From contig CAXBMB010000005.1 in NCBI GenBank assembly GCA_963976695.1, positions 1 to 64,000 on the forward strand: a DNA stretch of 64,000 nucleotides. The letters run 5' to 3'. The stretch comes from CAXBMB01 sp963976695 (GTDB lineage: Bacteria; Pseudomonadota; Alphaproteobacteria; Kiloniellales; DSM-21159). This document shows, one piece after another, positions 51,383-60,912 of the stretch (positions within the stretch are counted from its first letter, which is position 1; the number at the start of each line of letters is the position of its first letter). The notes beneath the pieces were generated by a model, which saw only the letters and a list, made by a program, of their open reading frames with translations, was not told where the DNA came from and did no database searches. The position numbers and the translations under genes were made by a program.

Positions 51383-51979
51383 TTACATCTTGGCTTGAAG
51401 CTTTCGAATCACCTGCCAGGCGACGGGAAGGATCGCGGTCGCCAACGCCAGTTTCACCAGATCGCCGACAATGAAGGGGGTCAGACCCCAGGCCAGAACC
51501 GGCTTGTCCCAACCCACCACCGTGCCGAGCCACAGCAGGCCGGGAATGTAAATCACCACATTTCCCAGCAGCATGGCAAAGGCCGTGGTCAACGGGCCAC
51601 GATCCCAGCCCTTCTCGGCCAACCAGCCCACCAAGCCAGCGGCGAAAACAAACCCAATCAGGTAACCGCCGGTCGTGCCGAAAAGCGCCAGCGGTCCGAA
51701 TTTTCCACCGGACAGGACAGGCAGCCCAACCAAGGCTTCCAACAGATATAGAACAACGGTGGCGGACGCCAGACGCCACCCAAAGGCCATACCCAAGGTC
51801 AAAACCGCGAAGGTCTGCAGGGTCATCGGCACCGGCATCATCGGCACCGACACCTGCGAGGCCAGGGCCAGGAAGGCCGAGCCCAGAACCGCCAAAACCG
51901 CATTGCGGGTCAGTTTACGTTCCGACGACGCCGGCCAAAGCGAGGCGACAAGTGTTGGATAAGAAGCGCTTGCTTGCAT
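51383..51979 (-). CDS. bioY: Biotin transporter BioY
   Basis: Membrane S-component that binds and takes up biotin, alone or with a shared energising module. 198 residues, six hydrophobic segments. Family marks: GSAFLALASQVSVPMMPVPMTLQTFAVLTLGMAFGWRLASATVVLYLLEALVGLPVL near 33-95 (VPM-PVPMTLQT), GGYLIGFVFAAGLVGWLAEKGW near 105, then PGLLWLGTVVGWDKPVLAWGLTPFIVGDLVKLALA. ATG 51979; no bioM/bioN neighbours and no BioR box (TTAT..ATAA) seen upstream. Confidence 0.95.
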   Translation of the reverse strand: MQASASYPTLVASLWPASSERKLTRNAVLAVLGSAFLALASQVSVPMMPVPMTLQTFAVLTLGMAFGWRLASATVVLYLLEALVGLPVLSGGKFGPLALFGTTGGYLIGFVFAAGLVGWLAEKGWDRGPLTTAFAMLLGNVVIYIPGLLWLGTVVGWDKPVLAWGLTPFIVGDLVKLALATAILPVAWQVIRKLQAKM

Positions 51980-52299
51980 TGTAGCTAGATCCTTTAGCGG
52001 ACGGATAGGAACCTGCCCCTCCCCCCTCCCACCAAGACGGAGAGCGGGTCAGACGAAGTGATGGCAGATTTTTCATTCGAGAGTTGAAGCGTGCTGCGCT
52101 TCTTTCTCAGTCGACCACACTCTAGCCCCCTTCCTATCGAAGTTAATCCCGAAAAGCGAGGCTTTTACGTTGGAAATCCGCCGAAAATCACCGAAAACCG
52201 CCAACCAAATAACTGTTTCACAACGCTTTTCAAGACCCTGCCCGACGGACGCCACGGGCCCGCCGCTCCCAGCGCTGCCCAACTCATCTCGCCGCCGGA
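51980..52299. other. Spacer between bioY and the EamA transporter
   Basis: No gene seen. Contains partial copy C of the dispersed palindromic repeat at 52085-52125. The leader before bioY is short and unstructured. Confidence 0.4.
52085..52125 (-). repeat. Dispersed palindromic repeat, copy C (half)
   Basis: On the minus strand CTAGAGTGTGGTCGAC, four bases, AAAGAAGCGC, four bases, CGCTTC. Its last 30 plus-strand bases match copy A at 25 positions and copy B at 24. The inner GAAGCG/CGCTTC forms a hairpin. Confidence 0.7.
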
Positions 52300-53235
52300 C
52301 TAACTGGCGTTCCGACGGGTGGCCAGCAGCAATCCGCCCAAGACCAACAAACCGCCGACGATGTGATAGCGGTAAAAGGTTTCGCCCAGCAGCCACCAGG
52401 CCAGCAAAGAGTTGTAGACCGGGACCATGTACAGCAGCAGACCGGTCCGCCCCGCGCCCAGCACCCGCTGGATCATTCCGTAGACCTGATAGGCGCCAAA
52501 ACTTGCCACCACCGCCAACAGTCCCACCGCCAGGACGGTGCGCTGGTCAAATTGAGGCACATTGCCCTGCCAGCTTTCAAACGCCAGAAAGGGCGCCAGC
52601 GTCACCAACCCGCCGAGGCTGATGGCGGCAAAGCGGGTCATGGGGTCCAAGCGGGTCGGCCGATAGCGCAACAAAATCGAATAGATCGCCCAGCTTATGG
52701 TCGAGGCGACGATCCAGAGATCGCCTTGGGTTAGCGAAAACGTCAGCAGCCGGTTCAAATCGCCCTTGGCGATAATGGCGACCACCCCAGCCAACGACAG
52801 CAGCACGCCAAACAACTGCCGCCAGCTGAGCGGCTCGCCGTAAAACCGGCTGGCGATCAAAAGGATCAGCACCGGCGCGGCGGAATAGATCAAACCAATG
52901 TTGGTCGCCGTGGTGCTGCCTGCGCCGATATAGACAAACGCACCGCAGACCCCCATGCCCAGACCGCCGAGCAGAAGCAGGTCCCGGCTTTCGGCCAAAA
53001 TCTGCCTGCGTTGCCGCCAAAGCGCGCCGCCGACCAACGGAAGCAGCAGAACGAAGGTGGCCAGCCAGCGCCAAAAGGCCAGGGCCACCGGCGGGATGAA
53101 ATCAGCCGTTGCCTTGGCGGTCAGCATGTTGGTGGCAAACATCAATGGCGCGACCAACAGCAAAAAGGTTGCAATCCTTTCGGCTTGCGGACCTTGCAGG
53201 CGACTGCCGTCAAAAAAGGAACTTAACCTGGCCAC
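52300..53235 (-). CDS. DMT-superfamily EamA transporter
   Basis: Inner-membrane carrier with ten hydrophobic segments in two five-helix repeats, 311 residues. First repeat: APLMFATNMLTAKATADFIPPVALAFWRWLATFVLLLP; second: WIVASTISWAIYSILLRYRPTRLDPMTRFAAISL. Such proteins export or import metabolites or amino acids. GTG 53235 was chosen because AGGAGG lies 11 bases upstream; an ATG at 53376 would overlap the next gene by 50 bases and adds a non-family tail. It follows the MFS gene on the same strand. Substrate unknown. Confidence 0.85.
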   Translation of the reverse strand: MARLSSFFDGSRLQGPQAERIATFLLLVAPLMFATNMLTAKATADFIPPVALAFWRWLATFVLLLPLVGGALWRQRRQILAESRDLLLLGGLGMGVCGAFVYIGAGSTTATNIGLIYSAAPVLILLIASRFYGEPLSWRQLFGVLLSLAGVVAIIAKGDLNRLLTFSLTQGDLWIVASTISWAIYSILLRYRPTRLDPMTRFAAISLGGLVTLAPFLAFESWQGNVPQFDQRTVLAVGLLAVVASFGAYQVYGMIQRVLGAGRTGLLLYMVPVYNSLLAWWLLGETFYRYHIVGGLLVLGGLLLATRRNAS

Positions 53236-53321
53236 GCTTGTCTTTACCTCCTGGGATGTCCCATATGACGGCGTTTCCGTCACCGGGAAACAGTACGTCA
53301 AAAAAAACCACGGCGCTGAAT

Positions 53322-54590
53322 CTAGCGGCGCGCCGGCCCGGTCTCGGCGCGGGAAAAAACGAACCAGAGGTAACACAGCACCTCAATCACCAGCAGCCCG
53401 CCGAAAGCCACATCGTAGCCCACAGCCGGATAGCCCCCTTGCGCGTCCTGGCTCCACAGGTTCAAGACGCCGCCGATGGCGTACTGCACGGTAAAGGCCA
53501 GCACGAAAACCGGCAAATTGATCGCGGTGTTGACCCGGCCGGTATAGTGCAGGGGAAAAGCACGACACAGCGCGGGATAGGCCAGCATAGTGCTGGTGGT
53601 GGTCAGGGCGAACAGCAGCCAGCCAAGCACCGGATGGGGCAAAACATCGAGCAGGACGAGAGCCTGCGCCAGCAAGAAGAATAGCGCCCCGAATCCCATA
53701 ATTCGGTAAATCGAAAAGCCCCGCCGTTCCAGGCGATCGGCGACAAACCCACTGCCGACAGCGCCAAAGGTGAAGAACAGCGCCACAAACAGCAAGTTCT
53801 GCGCCACCTGAGCTTGGGAAAAACCCGCCACATCGCGCAACCAAGGGCCAATCCACAACCCCTGCAGCGACAAAGAGACCGCTTGAAACACCACGGCGAA
53901 CGGCAAGATCCGCCAGACGAAACGATTGCTGTAAATTTCCAGCAAGCCGGACACCGCCTCCTGCAGCGAATGGGCCTGACCCACTTCGCCCTTTTCCGGC
54001 ACGACTTTAAAGATCAGCAGTGCAATCAGCGCCGTGGCCAGCGACAAGCCGGCAAACAGTCCGCGCCAGTCGGTCGCCCCCAACAGCAATTCAACCGGCA
54101 CCGTGGCGCCAATCGCCCCCAGGCCGCCGCTGGCCAGGAAACAGCCGTTCACCAACGGCCAGCGCGCCTTCGGAAACCATAGGGTGATGGCCTTAAACGA
54201 CGCCATAAGCGCCCCGGAGACCCCCAGGCCGATAAAGGCCCGGCCCACGGTCAACAGCCCCAGCGAGGGGGCAAAGGCAAAGAGCGCCGCCCCGAAGGCG
54301 GCAAAAAGCAGCAGAAAGGACTGCACCCGGCGCGGGCCGAACCGATCAAGCAACAGGCCGAGCGGAATTTGGAAGGCGGCAAAGGTCAGGAAATAGGTGG
54401 CGGTCAGTAGGCCCAGATCGCTGGCGTCCAACGATAGATCGGCCACCAGCCGGCCGGCGATCACGGCGTTGACCGTGCGATAGACGTAGGACAGAAAATA
54501 TCCGCCCGCGAAAGGTAGAAAAACCAAAAGAATCGCCGTGCCGAGCGATCCATTTTTTTGCTCCGACGACGCTGCTGTCGATGACCTCAC
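53322..54590 (-). CDS. MFS transporter
   Basis: Twelve-segment carrier, 422 residues. Motif A-like GLLLDRFGPRRVQ near 85 and GRAFIGLGVSGALMASFKAITLWFPKARWPLVNGCFLASGGLGAIGATVPVE near 120-165 put it near the anion/nitrate-like and hexuronate branch of MFS. The N terminus LLVFLPFAGGYFLSYVYRTVNAVI is also family-like. Start ATG 54590. Followed by the EamA transporter 86 bases later. Substrate cannot be told. Confidence 0.87.
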   Translation of the reverse strand: MRSSTAASSEQKNGSLGTAILLVFLPFAGGYFLSYVYRTVNAVIAGRLVADLSLDASDLGLLTATYFLTFAAFQIPLGLLLDRFGPRRVQSFLLLFAAFGAALFAFAPSLGLLTVGRAFIGLGVSGALMASFKAITLWFPKARWPLVNGCFLASGGLGAIGATVPVELLLGATDWRGLFAGLSLATALIALLIFKVVPEKGEVGQAHSLQEAVSGLLEIYSNRFVWRILPFAVVFQAVSLSLQGLWIGPWLRDVAGFSQAQVAQNLLFVALFFTFGAVGSGFVADRLERRGFSIYRIMGFGALFFLLAQALVLLDVLPHPVLGWLLFALTTTSTMLAYPALCRAFPLHYTGRVNTAINLPVFVLAFTVQYAIGGVLNLWSQDAQGGYPAVGYDVAFGGLLVIEVLCYLWFVFSRAETGPARR

Positions 54591-54717
54591 CCCGGTTCCC
54601 CAATGCGCTTTTCTTGTTTGAGGTCCGTTTTGTCTCGGCGACCCCTTTTTCCCTTAAACTCCCGGCGTTTCCCGGCGAGTCGCAAATTTCCGGGGCCCAA
54701 CGGTCCCTTGCTTGGCG

Positions 54718-55506
54718 TTACCGCCCGCGTTGGCGAAGCAGCCACAACAGATCCGTGCCAAGGGACAGGGCAAAAAACAGCAGCGCTGAAATCACGATCG
54801 CCTGCCCCATCGGTTGGGACCAGCCCGGCCACAGCCCGGCAATCAACGCCAGGGAGACGAAAACGAAAACCATTTTGCGCCGCCGGTGGGACGGCAACAG
54901 CGCCGCCATCCAGGGCCACAGCCACCCGCCAAGCTGGAAAAGATAGCGCGACGCGCCTGCCAGCACGATCCAGGCGCCGGCCCGTTCGTCCAGCAGCAAA
55001 AGCAGGCTGAGGGTCAAGACGAACAGGCCGTCCACCTCCATATCAAAGCGCGCGCCAAAAGTGGTTTCCGCTTGTCGGCGGCGGGCCAACCACCCGTCCA
55101 GGCCATCCAGCAGCAAAAAGGCCAAGGCCAGAAAGGCCAGCCAACGCGAGTCACTCCAAAATCGCGCCGATGACGACTCCAGTCCCAGCAGCACGCCTTC
55201 CGCCAACAGCAGACAAAGCCAAGAGGCGCGCAACAGTGTGACGGTGTTGGCCCAGCCAAACCGGCTGCGTCGGGGCATTCGCGGCAGGCCGTGCCACAAC
55301 AGCAGCAGCAGCAGGCTGTAAAACAGCAAGGCAAGCAGTTGGCCCGACGAGTCGCTGGTAAAAAACGTCAGCAGCGCCAAGGCCACGCCGACGGAAACAA
55401 AGCTCGCCAAACTGGATAGCATCAGCGGCGTCGAAATGCCGCCCTGCTTGCCAGCGCCCGGGCGGCTCTTTTCTTGGCGAGCCGTCGACCGGTTGGCCGT
55501 TTTCAT
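54718..55506 (-). CDS. CDP-alcohol phosphatidyltransferase family protein
   Basis: Membrane enzyme that transfers a phospho-alcohol headgroup or lipid from a CDP donor, 262 residues. The signature DGLDGWLARRRQAETTFGARFDMEVD (D-x2-DG-x2-AR-x8-G-x3-D-x3-D) is complete near 130-155, with about seven hydrophobic segments around it. The N-terminal 30 residues are basic and cytoplasmic. Start taken at ATG 55506, where GGGGA precedes; ATG 55527 and 55587 are possible. The product (phosphatidylglycerophosphate, cardiolipin or other) is not determinable. Confidence 0.85.
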   Translation of the reverse strand: MKTANRSTARQEKSRPGAGKQGGISTPLMLSSLASFVSVGVALALLTFFTSDSSGQLLALLFYSLLLLLLWHGLPRMPRRSRFGWANTVTLLRASWLCLLLAEGVLLGLESSSARFWSDSRWLAFLALAFLLLDGLDGWLARRRQAETTFGARFDMEVDGLFVLTLSLLLLLDERAGAWIVLAGASRYLFQLGGWLWPWMAALLPSHRRRKMVFVFVSLALIAGLWPGWSQPMGQAIVISALLFFALSLGTDLLWLLRQRGR

Positions 55507-56318
55507 CCGCGCATTCCCCACAACCATGTCCTCTGTTTCTCGACTCGGCGCATCTTTTCCAACAAACGTCTTCGAACGTGACGGCAATAATAGCCAGAAG
55601 GAAGATTAATCCGAATAGGCTCTTGATGATTTTATTAGTGTAAGCCCATTCCCTCCAATGGCGAGCCACGATTGATCGGATGGCTCCTATACCGCCGCCA
55701 CGGCGGCTTTGGGTCAACTCGCAGTCAGGCGCTTGCCACCGCGGCGGGCCCAACCGCAGCAGGCGCCGGCGCCCACACAAACAAACCCCGCCAGCGACCC
55801 CCGCCACTGACTCCGGCCAGTGATCCGCAACCGGTCGAAGATCTGTGGCTCGTGCCGCTTGCCAACCGGGGGACTTCACCGGTCGCCGCGCCCGACCAAC
55901 AGGTCACGGGGCCGACGACGCACCAGCTTGATGCAGCCAATGGTTGAAGCAAACCAGCAAAAGTGGTTAACTTGGCGTCACGCTTGCAAGGCTTGGCCCG
56001 TCGCGCGCCGAGTTGTGTCGATCCGTCAGCCCTTTGGAATCCAGCTGTCGGGAGAGAACAAATACCCGCGACAATGCGCCGAAAGACTTGCCAGTGGCGT
56101 GGATTTTTGCAAACCATTTATCCATGAATTTTTGCCTATTGTTCGCAAGCGGGTGTTTTGTTCGCCACAACCCTGTCTGGTTCGCAAAACAGCTGGCCTT
56201 GGGCAGAGATCCTGGTGATGGCGCAGCGGCGATGTTACCTGCAAGGAAACCATGCTAAAGCGCGCACAGCCGCCAAGAAAAAACGAAGCCAGCCGTGGAC
56301 ATGGGTGAGGAACGCAAC
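55507..56318. other. 800-base stretch without a supported gene
   Basis: Frames here are short and unrelated to known proteins. An inverted repeat CCGCC/GGCGG lies near 55692-55706. Promoters for the divergent phosphatidyltransferase and response regulator must lie here, AT-rich patches being at 55590-55645 and 56090-56170. No RNA gene recognised. Confidence 0.4.
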
Positions 56319-57059
56319 GTGACTGAGACATATATTTTGGTCGTCGAAGACGACCCTGACTTGCGATCCCTTGTCATCAAGCTTCTGGAGCGGGAACGCT
56401 TCACCGCGCTTACCGCCAGCAGTGGCGCGGAAATGCGCCAGCAGATGGCCAAGCAGGATTTCGATCTTATCCTTCTCGATGTTCGCCTGCCGGACAGCGA
56501 CGGTTTTGACTTGCTTCGGGAACTGCGGGCAACCAGCGATGTCGCCATCGTCATGTTAACCGGCATGGATACGGCGGTGGACCGCGTGCTGGGCCTGGAG
56601 TTCGGGGCCGATGACTATGTTTGCAAGCCGTTCGAACCCCGAGAACTGGTGGCGCGGGTAAAATCGGTGTTGCGGCGCTCGCAGAACAACGGCGGCGGCG
56701 GCGACAGCGACGCCAACCCGTCAACGGTGTTTAGATTCGAAGGCCACCTGCTGGATTTAACCCATCGTACGCTGCACAACGACAACAACGATGAGGTGGA
56801 ACTGACCTCGGGCGAATTCGATCTGCTGTCCGCGCTGGTGGAAACCGCCAACCGACCGCTGACCCGCGACCAGCTTCTCGACCGCACGCGCGCAAGAGAA
56901 TGGTCGCCTTTTGACCGCAGCATCGATGTCTTGATCGGTCGAATCCGCCGAAAAATCGAAGTCGACCCGGCCAAACCCAAAATGATCAAGACGGTGCGGA
57001 CCATCGGCTATGTCTTCGCGGCGAAGGTCGACCGGCTCACCGCCTCGACGCCGGATTGA
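56319..57059 (+). CDS. OmpR-type response regulator, TorR-like
   Basis: Two-component transcription factor, 246 residues. Receiver domain 1-125: acidic pocket VVEDDP (residues 9-13), phosphoacceptor Asp in ILLDVRLPDSDGF near 54, Thr in VMLTGMD near 82 and Lys in YVCKPFEPRELVARV near 104. Winged-helix output domain 145-240 with ELTSGEFDLLSALVETANRPLTRDQLLDRTRAREWSPFDRSIDVLIGRIRRKIE. GTG 56319 with GAGGA seven bases before gives the expected VTETYILVVEDD start; ATG 56295 or 56301 are alternatives. No histidine kinase is adjacent; the convergent neighbour is a kinase-less PAS receptor. Confidence 0.9.
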   Translation: MTETYILVVEDDPDLRSLVIKLLERERFTALTASSGAEMRQQMAKQDFDLILLDVRLPDSDGFDLLRELRATSDVAIVMLTGMDTAVDRVLGLEFGADDYVCKPFEPRELVARVKSVLRRSQNNGGGGDSDANPSTVFRFEGHLLDLTHRTLHNDNNDEVELTSGEFDLLSALVETANRPLTRDQLLDRTRAREWSPFDRSIDVLIGRIRRKIEVDPAKPKMIKTVRTIGYVFAAKVDRLTASTPD

Positions 57060-57184
57060 CGCGCGGCCAAATCGGCCGGGCCCTAACGTAAAACCTCGGC
57101 CTGATCGGCAACACAATCCGGCGCTGGGGGATAGGGCGACAGCGGTTCCGGCGCCCTCGGCCGATGCAAAATCAGCGGGCGATG

Positions 57185-58672
57185 CTATTTGGCCGGTTGT
57201 TGCGCCAGCGCGTCGGACAAAGGATCCCGGGCGGCAATTGCCGACGACCGGTCGGTCTGTTGCTGGCTTTGGCTTTGCCCGGGCGCAAGCGCCGCCGTTT
57301 CCAGGCCGGAGGTATCATGCACGGTAATGATGAGGCCACCGGCGCGCGGCCGTATCAGACCGACATCATAGGCATCACAGGCCGCCCCCTCGTTTTCCGA
57401 CCCGGCCAGGCGAACAATGCCGCGCCACGGGTCGGGGGCGGGATCTTCAGCGGTGACGAACGCGGCAAGCCGGTTCAATTCCTGAACCGCAAAGAGCCGC
57501 GACCAGGGTTGCCGGACAAGCGCCTGGCTGTCTTTAAGATTGAGCTGCTGCGTCAAGGCCTTGTTGACATAGCTTACCCGCCCCCGGTCGTCGCAAATCG
57601 CAATGCCGACAAAAAACTCCTCGATCACCTCCAACCGGGGGCGCAGCAAGGCTTCGGCTGATTTAAGCGCGGTTATGTCGGTGTAGATCGCCACGGTGCC
57701 GCCGCGTGAGGTGGCCCGCTCGCGGACCAGAAAAGCCCGGCCGTCGGTCAACTGTTCCTCCCAGCGGCCAACCTGCTGGCGGGTTTTTTCAAATCGATCC
57801 TCAACAAACTTGGCGGCCGAAAGCGGTGTGAGAAACTTCCCCCGCAGGGCGGCGTGCAGGAGCAGATCCCTGAACAGCGCGCCGACGGCCAACTCATCCT
57901 GGCACACCGGATAACTCTCCCGGAAGCGCTGGTTCACCAACAGGATGCGCCCCTGCCCATCAAGCAGCAAGAAGGCCTCGCCAATTGATTCAAGCCCATC
58001 GTAGAGCGTGACCTGCAAGTCCTCGGCTTGCGCGACAGCCCGCTCTTTTTCCCGCCGGAGCTGTTCACTATGGCGCAGCTGGCGAACCAATAGGAAAATG
58101 GAAAATAGTCCGCAAAGCAGAATCAGCGCCATGGCCAGGCCCAACTCGATCGCGGCGCTCGTGAGGTTATCTCTGTTGCGAGAGAAAGCGTCGTAGATCA
58201 AGATCCGACGCACCAATTCGTTCAAGGGGGTGTAAAAGGCCCGCAACCGGGTGACCACCCTTTTCCACGCCTCATTGTCGCCGGGCGCCAAGGCCGCCAA
58301 CTCGCGCTCCAGATCCGGTAACTGGCGACGCAAATCCTCCAGCTTCGGCACCATGCCGGAAATTGTCCGCGCCGCCTGCCCCACCGCTGAATCAAGCAGC
58401 AGCGGAATACGGCTCCACAGCAGGTCCAGCCGCACGCTGACCTGTTCCTTATTTTCCACCGTTGGCTCGACTTGATAGCGATTGACCGCTTCTTCCAACC
58501 GCAGCAGTTGGGTCTGGGCCTGTACGGCAACCCAGGCGCCGTTGCGGTAGTTTAGCAGCAACAGGTCCCGTTCACTGTACAGGCGACCGGCCAGATAGAT
58601 CGCAGTGATCAGAAAAATCGTCGTCACCACACCCAAGGCGAGCCAGGATTTTTGTCTGCGCCAGCCGATCAT
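57185..58672 (-). CDS. Membrane PAS receptor lacking a kinase domain
   Basis: 495 residues. TM1 WLALGVVTTIFLITAIYLAG at 9-28, a periplasmic helical sensor domain (SERDLLLLNYRNGAWVAVQAQTQLLRLEEAVNRYQ to NRDNLTSA) of about 140 residues, TM2 ELGLAMALILLCGLFSIFLLV near 175-195, a short coiled coil, then PAS 1 (YDGLESIGEAFLLLDGQGRILLVNQRFRESYP, 220-330) and PAS 2 (RLEVIEEFFVGIAICDDRGRVSYVNKAL, 345-455). It ends in a Gln/Ser-rich tail: no HisKA, HATPase, GGDEF, EAL or methyl-accepting domain follows. Relatives I recall with this sensor region are hybrid kinases, so this may be a truncated or partner-dependent receptor. ATG 58672 chosen at the cytoplasmic start; a 29-codon extension is doubtful. Confidence 0.8.
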   Translation of the reverse strand: MIGWRRQKSWLALGVVTTIFLITAIYLAGRLYSERDLLLLNYRNGAWVAVQAQTQLLRLEEAVNRYQVEPTVENKEQVSVRLDLLWSRIPLLLDSAVGQAARTISGMVPKLEDLRRQLPDLERELAALAPGDNEAWKRVVTRLRAFYTPLNELVRRILIYDAFSRNRDNLTSAAIELGLAMALILLCGLFSIFLLVRQLRHSEQLRREKERAVAQAEDLQVTLYDGLESIGEAFLLLDGQGRILLVNQRFRESYPVCQDELAVGALFRDLLLHAALRGKFLTPLSAAKFVEDRFEKTRQQVGRWEEQLTDGRAFLVRERATSRGGTVAIYTDITALKSAEALLRPRLEVIEEFFVGIAICDDRGRVSYVNKALTQQLNLKDSQALVRQPWSRLFAVQELNRLAAFVTAEDPAPDPWRGIVRLAGSENEGAACDAYDVGLIRPRAGGLIITVHDTSGLETAALAPGQSQSQQQTDRSSAIAARDPLSDALAQQPAK

Positions 58673-59097
58673 CGCCGGGGAACCGCCCTCTGACCTGGGG
58701 TGCGGACGCGGCCCCAGATAAAGGAATAACCTGGGGCAACGCAGCGGTTCGGAAACCATGCAAGGGGCCGGAAGCTTCGCCCCGTTGACAGCAGACCATC
58801 CCCAACCTTCGCCAGGGCGAAAATCCCCCCGGTCGCGCCAAGACCAACGGGATCGGGCCGAACAAGCCTAGACGAAGCAAAAGGTCGGGCCATCAACTTG
58901 CCTACCGAATAATCAAGCACGGATTTTGTGCGGCAAGTCTCTGCGTCCCCTGTAAATCAGCGATGATAACGCCAGGTTGGATTGTAATATTTTGTAAAAG
59001 CAACGCCGGGACGCGCGCGCAAACAGGTTATTTTTAGTTAGCCCCGGCTTTAGTTAGCCCCGGCCACTTTGTTTTAGTGCCGATCTATCACCCCAAG
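58673..59097. other. Spacer with AT-rich patch and 16-base duplication
   Basis: No gene seen. An AT-rich patch at 58970-59065 contains a perfect 16-base tandem duplication (59033-59064). Promoter elements of the PAS receptor could not be placed with confidence. Confidence 0.4.
59033..59064. repeat. Perfect 16-base tandem duplication
   Basis: TTTAGTTAGCCCCGGC twice in succession, between the cyclotransferase stop and the PAS gene start. Confidence 0.85.
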
Positions 59098-59658
59098 CTA
59101 TGGCTGGTCGGCCGGTTCGACGCTCTCCAGAAACCGGAGATAGTGGTCAGGCAGGTCATGCGCCCGGGCCCCCTCCTGCAACAGCGTGAGGTATCGGCGC
59201 GAGGGGCGGCCGTCGGCGGCCAGCCCGTCGGCAATAAAGGTGACAGCTTCGATCGGGTTGCCGTCGCGGTCCTCGGCCATGACCCAAAGGTGGCGGTAAC
59301 GACGGCCGGGAACGCCTTCGGTGGCGTCGAGGTGCAGCAACTTCTTTCTCGTGATCTTGTACAGCACCCCCCAGACCTCTGCCTGCGGATCGGCGGAGAG
59401 GTTGGCCGGGGCCGCCTTGCCTTTCGGCCGTCCCTCCAGATTAAACCGCAGCCGGTAGCCCTTGACCCGACCAGGCCGCCAGTCGATCGGTCGCATGCCA
59501 CGGCGTTCACGAAAGGCGCTGTCGTGCATGTTGGCGCCAAAGGCGAAATACCAAACCTCGCCGGACGGCGGTCCGGACAAAGGGTGGCTCCATAGTTTGT
59601 AATGGAGCCGCGACAACAGCCAAGATTTAGCCAAAGTTCGACGATAATTGATCCGCAT
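59098..59658 (-). CDS. Gamma-glutamylcyclotransferase-fold protein
   Basis: 186 residues of the GGCT superfamily, cytoplasmic; releases 5-oxoproline from gamma-glutamyl amines or peptides. Substrate loop YFAFGANMHDSAFRERRG near 37-54, RFNLEGRPKGKAAPANL near 75, and the catalytic Glu in LDATEGVPGRRYRH near 115. An extra 30-residue basic N terminus (KSWLLSRLHYKLWSH) is unusual. ATG 59658 has AGGG upstream; nine bases after the MFS gene, last of a three-gene operon. AIG2-like amine cyclases have the same fold. Confidence 0.88.
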   Translation of the reverse strand: MRINYRRTLAKSWLLSRLHYKLWSHPLSGPPSGEVWYFAFGANMHDSAFRERRGMRPIDWRPGRVKGYRLRFNLEGRPKGKAAPANLSADPQAEVWGVLYKITRKKLLHLDATEGVPGRRYRHLWVMAEDRDGNPIEAVTFIADGLAADGRPSRRYLTLLQEGARAHDLPDHYLRFLESVEPADQP

Positions 59659-59667
59659 GATTTTTCC

Positions 59668-60912
59668 CTAGGACCTTCTCCTGAGCCGTCTTATCGCCAG
59701 CAGCTGTAACAGCGCGGCCACGCTACTGATGGCAAAAACGGTGGCGTAGGAGGTGGTTTCGGCGACCAGCGCGCCGGCCATCGGCAGCAGCGCGGCGGGC
59801 GCCACCATAACATTGAAATAGCCGCTATAGGCCGGGCGACGCGCGTCGGGGGAAATTTCCATGAGATAGCCCAGCACCGCGATGACGCTGCCGTTGCTGG
59901 CCGCGCCGAGAACGAAAAACACCAGCGCGAACCACAGCAGATCGCCGGCCCCGCCGGCCTGATACAGCAGCAACCAAACCAGGGTCAACAGCGGAGCGAC
60001 CAGTCCAACCCCCGCCGCCAGTTCAAGCAGATTTTGTTTGCCGCGATGATCGCCCCACCATCCCCAAAGCGGATTGGAGCACAGGGCGCCGACAGTTTGC
60101 GCGCCGAGCAACGTCGCCGCATCGGCCATCCGGGCGCCGCTGGCCATGGCTTGTAAAATATAGAAAGGAACGGCCATGGTGACCCCGCCTCCCAGCCACT
60201 GGGCGAAGACAAACAGCCGGAAGCGGGCATCCTGCTTGATGGTGGCAATCCCATCGCGCAGGAACCCGCCGAACTTGATCTTTTGATCCGGCGGCGCCGG
60301 GGCCAAGGGCTCGCCCAGTGAATAGAATGACAGCGTGGAAATCAGTAGCAGTACGGCCCCCAGCAGCAGAACCGCGGCGTAGTTGAAGGAAAACGGCAGG
60401 AAGGCCAGCAGCCGATGGGCAATCACGACCGCCAGAAGGGCCAAAATTCCACCGCCGAAAAACCGGGTCGCCAACAAGCGACTTCGCGACGACGAGGGCA
60501 CCGACCGGCCGACGATGTCGTTATAGGGGACCGCGACAATCCCGCCGACAAACGAATAGACCGTCCACAACAGGAAGAAGCCACCGACCACAAGGGCCGT
60601 TGGCTGGTCCGCGCCCTGCATCAGCAACAGGGCGATAAGCAACAGGATCGCAATCCGTCCGGCGGCGCCGATCAGGTAAAGCGGCATCCGCCGTTGCCGC
60701 CGCGACGCGGCATAGGCCACAAACAGCTGCGGAAACAACCAGCCGAAACGCGCAATCCCGGCAGCCGCGCCAACCGCAAAGGCGCTGCCGGTCAAGGCAT
60801 TGACCAGCGTGGCGACGATGGTGCCGGTATCGACCATCGCCGCGCCGCCCTGAAAAAATATTCCCGCCGCCGCGATCCGCCGATAGCGCCGTCGCGCGTC
60901 ACCCTTGAGCAT
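59668..60912 (-). CDS. MFS transporter of unknown substrate
   Basis: Twelve hydrophobic segments, 414 residues. GIFFQGGAAMVDTGTIVATLVNALTGSAFAVGAAAGIARFGWLFPQLFVAYAASRRQRRMPLYLIGAAGRIAILLLIA covers the first three helices. Conserved YNDIVGRSVPSSSRSRLLATRFF follows helix 4. I cannot assign a family within MFS. ATG 60912 has AGAGGCGG before it; it overlaps the flippase-like gene by 14 bases and is coupled to it. Followed nine bases later by the cyclotransferase. Confidence 0.82.
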   Translation of the reverse strand: MLKGDARRRYRRIAAAGIFFQGGAAMVDTGTIVATLVNALTGSAFAVGAAAGIARFGWLFPQLFVAYAASRRQRRMPLYLIGAAGRIAILLLIALLLMQGADQPTALVVGGFFLLWTVYSFVGGIVAVPYNDIVGRSVPSSSRSRLLATRFFGGGILALLAVVIAHRLLAFLPFSFNYAAVLLLGAVLLLISTLSFYSLGEPLAPAPPDQKIKFGGFLRDGIATIKQDARFRLFVFAQWLGGGVTMAVPFYILQAMASGARMADAATLLGAQTVGALCSNPLWGWWGDHRGKQNLLELAAGVGLVAPLLTLVWLLLYQAGGAGDLLWFALVFFVLGAASNGSVIAVLGYLMEISPDARRPAYSGYFNVMVAPAALLPMAGALVAETTSYATVFAISSVAALLQLLAIRRLRRRS

